Below, piece after piece: positions 5,601 to 6,660 of a stretch of 6,660 bases of DNA (its first letter is position 1; every line of letters begins with the position of its first letter). The translations under genes were made by a program, and so were the position numbers. Source of the DNA: Lachnospiraceae bacterium UBA4380 (GTDB lineage: Bacteria; Bacillota; Clostridia; Lachnospirales; Lachnospiraceae); contig DGRU01000085.1 in assembly GCA_002390025.1 (NCBI GenBank), forward strand, positions 1 to 6,660, written 5' to 3'. The notes under the pieces were generated by a model, which was given only the letters and a program-made list of their open reading frames with translations, did not search any database and was not told the origin of the DNA.

Positions 5601-6158
5601 TTACAGAGAAATGCCGAAGATCATGTTCATGACCTCGCGGTCCTCGGGATCGGATTCGGCGGCGGAAAGTTTTTTCAGTTCCTCTGTATAGCCGGCAAGG
5701 TCCCTGAAGACACGGGTCTCATATCCCACATGGCTGTCCTTTTTCACCATGTCCCGGATATGCTTTTCGCACAGAGTGCAGTCCGTCTTCTCATCTTCTG
5801 TCAGCCCGACGACCGTCCTGTCCAGGACAGCGGCGTGACTGAGGGCGAAGGACTTCTCATAGCCTGTCAGATAGAGGTCGTAGCCGGAGCAGCCCTCAGG
5901 GAGACTCCCGACCTTCTCCACAGCCTCAAAAACCCTCTCCGAGGCACCCTTTGCGCGCAGCAGCATGATGCTCAGCACGATACTGCGGCCGGTCGGCAGG
6001 GCTCCCACAGCTGCCAGGATGGAAAAGACATTTTTATTTGTTTTGTAGTGAAAGAGTGCGGCAAAATAAACGATCAGGACTGCTGCCAGAAACAGCCCGG
6101 ACTTGATCAGAGATTTTTTTCTCGCACTCTTCAGATATCCAAAGGTTCCTTTTTTCAT
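5601..6158 (-). CDS. Unrecognised membrane protein with two predicted transmembrane segments
   Basis: I do not recognise this 185-residue protein. The N-terminus is basic (MKKGTFGYLKSARKKSLIKS). A hydrophobic segment follows at about 21-37 (GLFLAAVLIVYFAALFHY) and a second at about 45-67 (FSILAAVGALPTGRSIVLSIML). The remaining 118 residues are soluble and charged, with C-x-x-C at 127-130 (DCTLC) and an acidic patch near 169-174. A helical hairpin with both the short N-terminus and the large C-terminal domain inside the cell is likely by the positive-inside rule. The ATG at 6158 is chosen because the in-frame extension upstream (to a TTG at 6278) runs through the terminator hairpin. The ribosome site is weak (CAGGT, 8 bases away), so the start is less sure than for other genes. 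It lies 156 bases before the pseudouridine synthase gene, on the same strand. No function is claimed. Confidence 0.7.
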   Translation of the reverse strand: MKKGTFGYLKSARKKSLIKSGLFLAAVLIVYFAALFHYKTNKNVFSILAAVGALPTGRSIVLSIMLLRAKGASERVFEAVEKVGSLPEGCSGYDLYLTGYEKSFALSHAAVLDRTVVGLTEDEKTDCTLCEKHIRDMVKKDSHVGYETRVFRDLAGYTEELKKLSAAESDPEDREVMNMIFGISL

Positions 6159-6246
6159 GAAACAGTACCTGATTCTCTCTCCGTTTCCGCCTGCCAGAAG
6201 GACAGCACGGATGCCGGAGCTCCCATAGCCGGATTGTTTTCTCACG

Positions 6247-6289
6247 AAAGAAAAGCCCGGCACCATGCCAAAGAGCAAGTCCGGGCTTT
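6247..6289 (-). terminator. Intrinsic terminator after the coiled-coil gene
   Basis: On the minus strand AAAGCCCGG (6289-6281) pairs perfectly over 9 bases with CCGGGCTTT (6260-6252) across a 20-base loop, followed by a T-rich run TTTTCTTT reaching about 6247. It begins 47 bases after the stop codon at 6337 and lies before the ATG at 6158, so it should end the transcript of the upstream gene. Part of the loop (GGCATGGTGCC) can form a competing small hairpin. Confidence 0.85.
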
Positions 6290-6336
6290 ACCTGTTCTAC
6301 TTTTCAATGCAATCGATTTCCTGCGGTGTCAGAGGC

Positions 6337-6660
6337 TCATTCCTCCGGCGTGTCCGCATAATCCTGCTCTGCAGCTTCCTGCGCCAGGATCTCCTCGTTC
6401 TGAGGAAGAAGCTCGGTGCGGTTCTCGCGGATTGTGTCAATATAGCCGCTCAGGCTGTTGTGGAAATTCGCGAAGATTGCTGTCAGACTCTCGAGGGACT
6501 GCGTTGTGTTCTCCTCGAGCTGGCCCAGCATGTCATCCATGTACTGGGAAGCAGAATTTCTGTATGCATTGGCCTCGACGACAGCGCGATCGACGATCTC
6601 TTCCGCCTGCTGCTGTGCGAGACGGACGATCTGGTCAGCCTGGGCATATGCCTGCTGCAT
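6337..6660 (-). CDS. C-terminal part of a DivIVA/ATPase-like coiled-coil protein (partial)
   Basis: The frame is open to the window edge, so the 107 residues seen are only the C-terminal part. The Met at the edge is probably internal. The segment QQAYAQADQIVRLAQQQAEEIVDRAVVEANAYRN is a long, Ala- and Gln-rich amphipathic helix typical of coiled coils. A second helical stretch follows (MDDMLGQLEENTTQSLESL), then NSLSGYIDTIRENRTELL and an acidic tail ending in EE. This resembles a conserved Clostridia protein often labelled ATPase or H+-ATPase subunit H-like, distantly like DivIVA and ATP synthase b subunits, and sometimes found near coaD and rsmD; that is from memory. No nucleotide-binding motif or membrane segment is visible in this part. 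A terminator follows its stop codon. Its function is not established by the sequence. Confidence 0.75.
   Translation of the reverse strand: MQQAYAQADQIVRLAQQQAEEIVDRAVVEANAYRNSASQYMDDMLGQLEENTTQSLESLTAIFANFHNSLSGYIDTIRENRTELLPQNEEILAQEAAEQDYADTPEE

Noticed and set aside
6159..6278. Upstream TTG start for the membrane protein at 6278
   Set aside because: The added coding region passes through the terminator hairpin of the preceding gene, and its translation shows no conserved character.
1..6660. A mobile element, CRISPR array, toxin-antitoxin pair or defence system
   Set aside because: No transposase, integrase, phage, nuclease-toxin or spacer-repeat pattern is present. All recognised genes are housekeeping, and the tandem repeats lack the length and spacing of CRISPR.

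Overview
The window looks like a chromosomal housekeeping segment from a moderately GC-rich member of the Clostridia, most likely Lachnospiraceae. The reasons are the short-form HisG paired with HisZ, the his gene order hisZ-hisG-hisD-hisB, a clostridial-type RecU, and a DivIVA/ATPase-like coiled-coil protein of a kind I recall from that family. The assignment is by recognition only, without a database search. Every gene I accept is on the minus strand, so transcription runs from high to low coordinates.

In transcription order: the C-terminal part of a coiled-coil protein (6660 to 6337, cut by the window edge) ends at a good intrinsic terminator (about 6289-6247). Next come an unrecognised two-helix membrane protein (6158-5601), an S4-domain RluA-family pseudouridine synthase (5444-4374) and the Holliday junction resolvase recU (4207-3674). 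The gaps on either side of the synthase gene carry short tandem repeats: three 11-bp units at 5510-5542, and at 4248-4391 a series of 14-bp, 10-bp and 38-bp period repeats, the last reaching the synthase stop codon.

The second half is the start of a histidine biosynthesis operon. A strong sigma-A-type promoter (TTGACA, 18 bp, TATACT at 3565-3536) is followed by a 20-bp palindrome at 3503-3522 that resembles the E. coli TrpR operator. That fits control by a TrpR-superfamily repressor (HisR/YerC type). Downstream are hisZ, short-form hisG, hisD and the first 35 codons of hisB (running off at base 1). HisG and HisZ together carry out the first committed step (PRPP + ATP), HisB dehydrates imidazole glycerol phosphate, and HisD performs the last two oxidations to histidine.

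I see no tRNA, rRNA, CRISPR array, insertion sequence, phage gene or defence system. No gene-free stretch exceeds 300 bases; the longest is the recU-hisZ gap of about 270. I did not find a new multi-gene system. The items most worth a second look are the operator-like palindrome in front of hisZ, the clustered intergenic tandem repeats, and the unassigned membrane protein.
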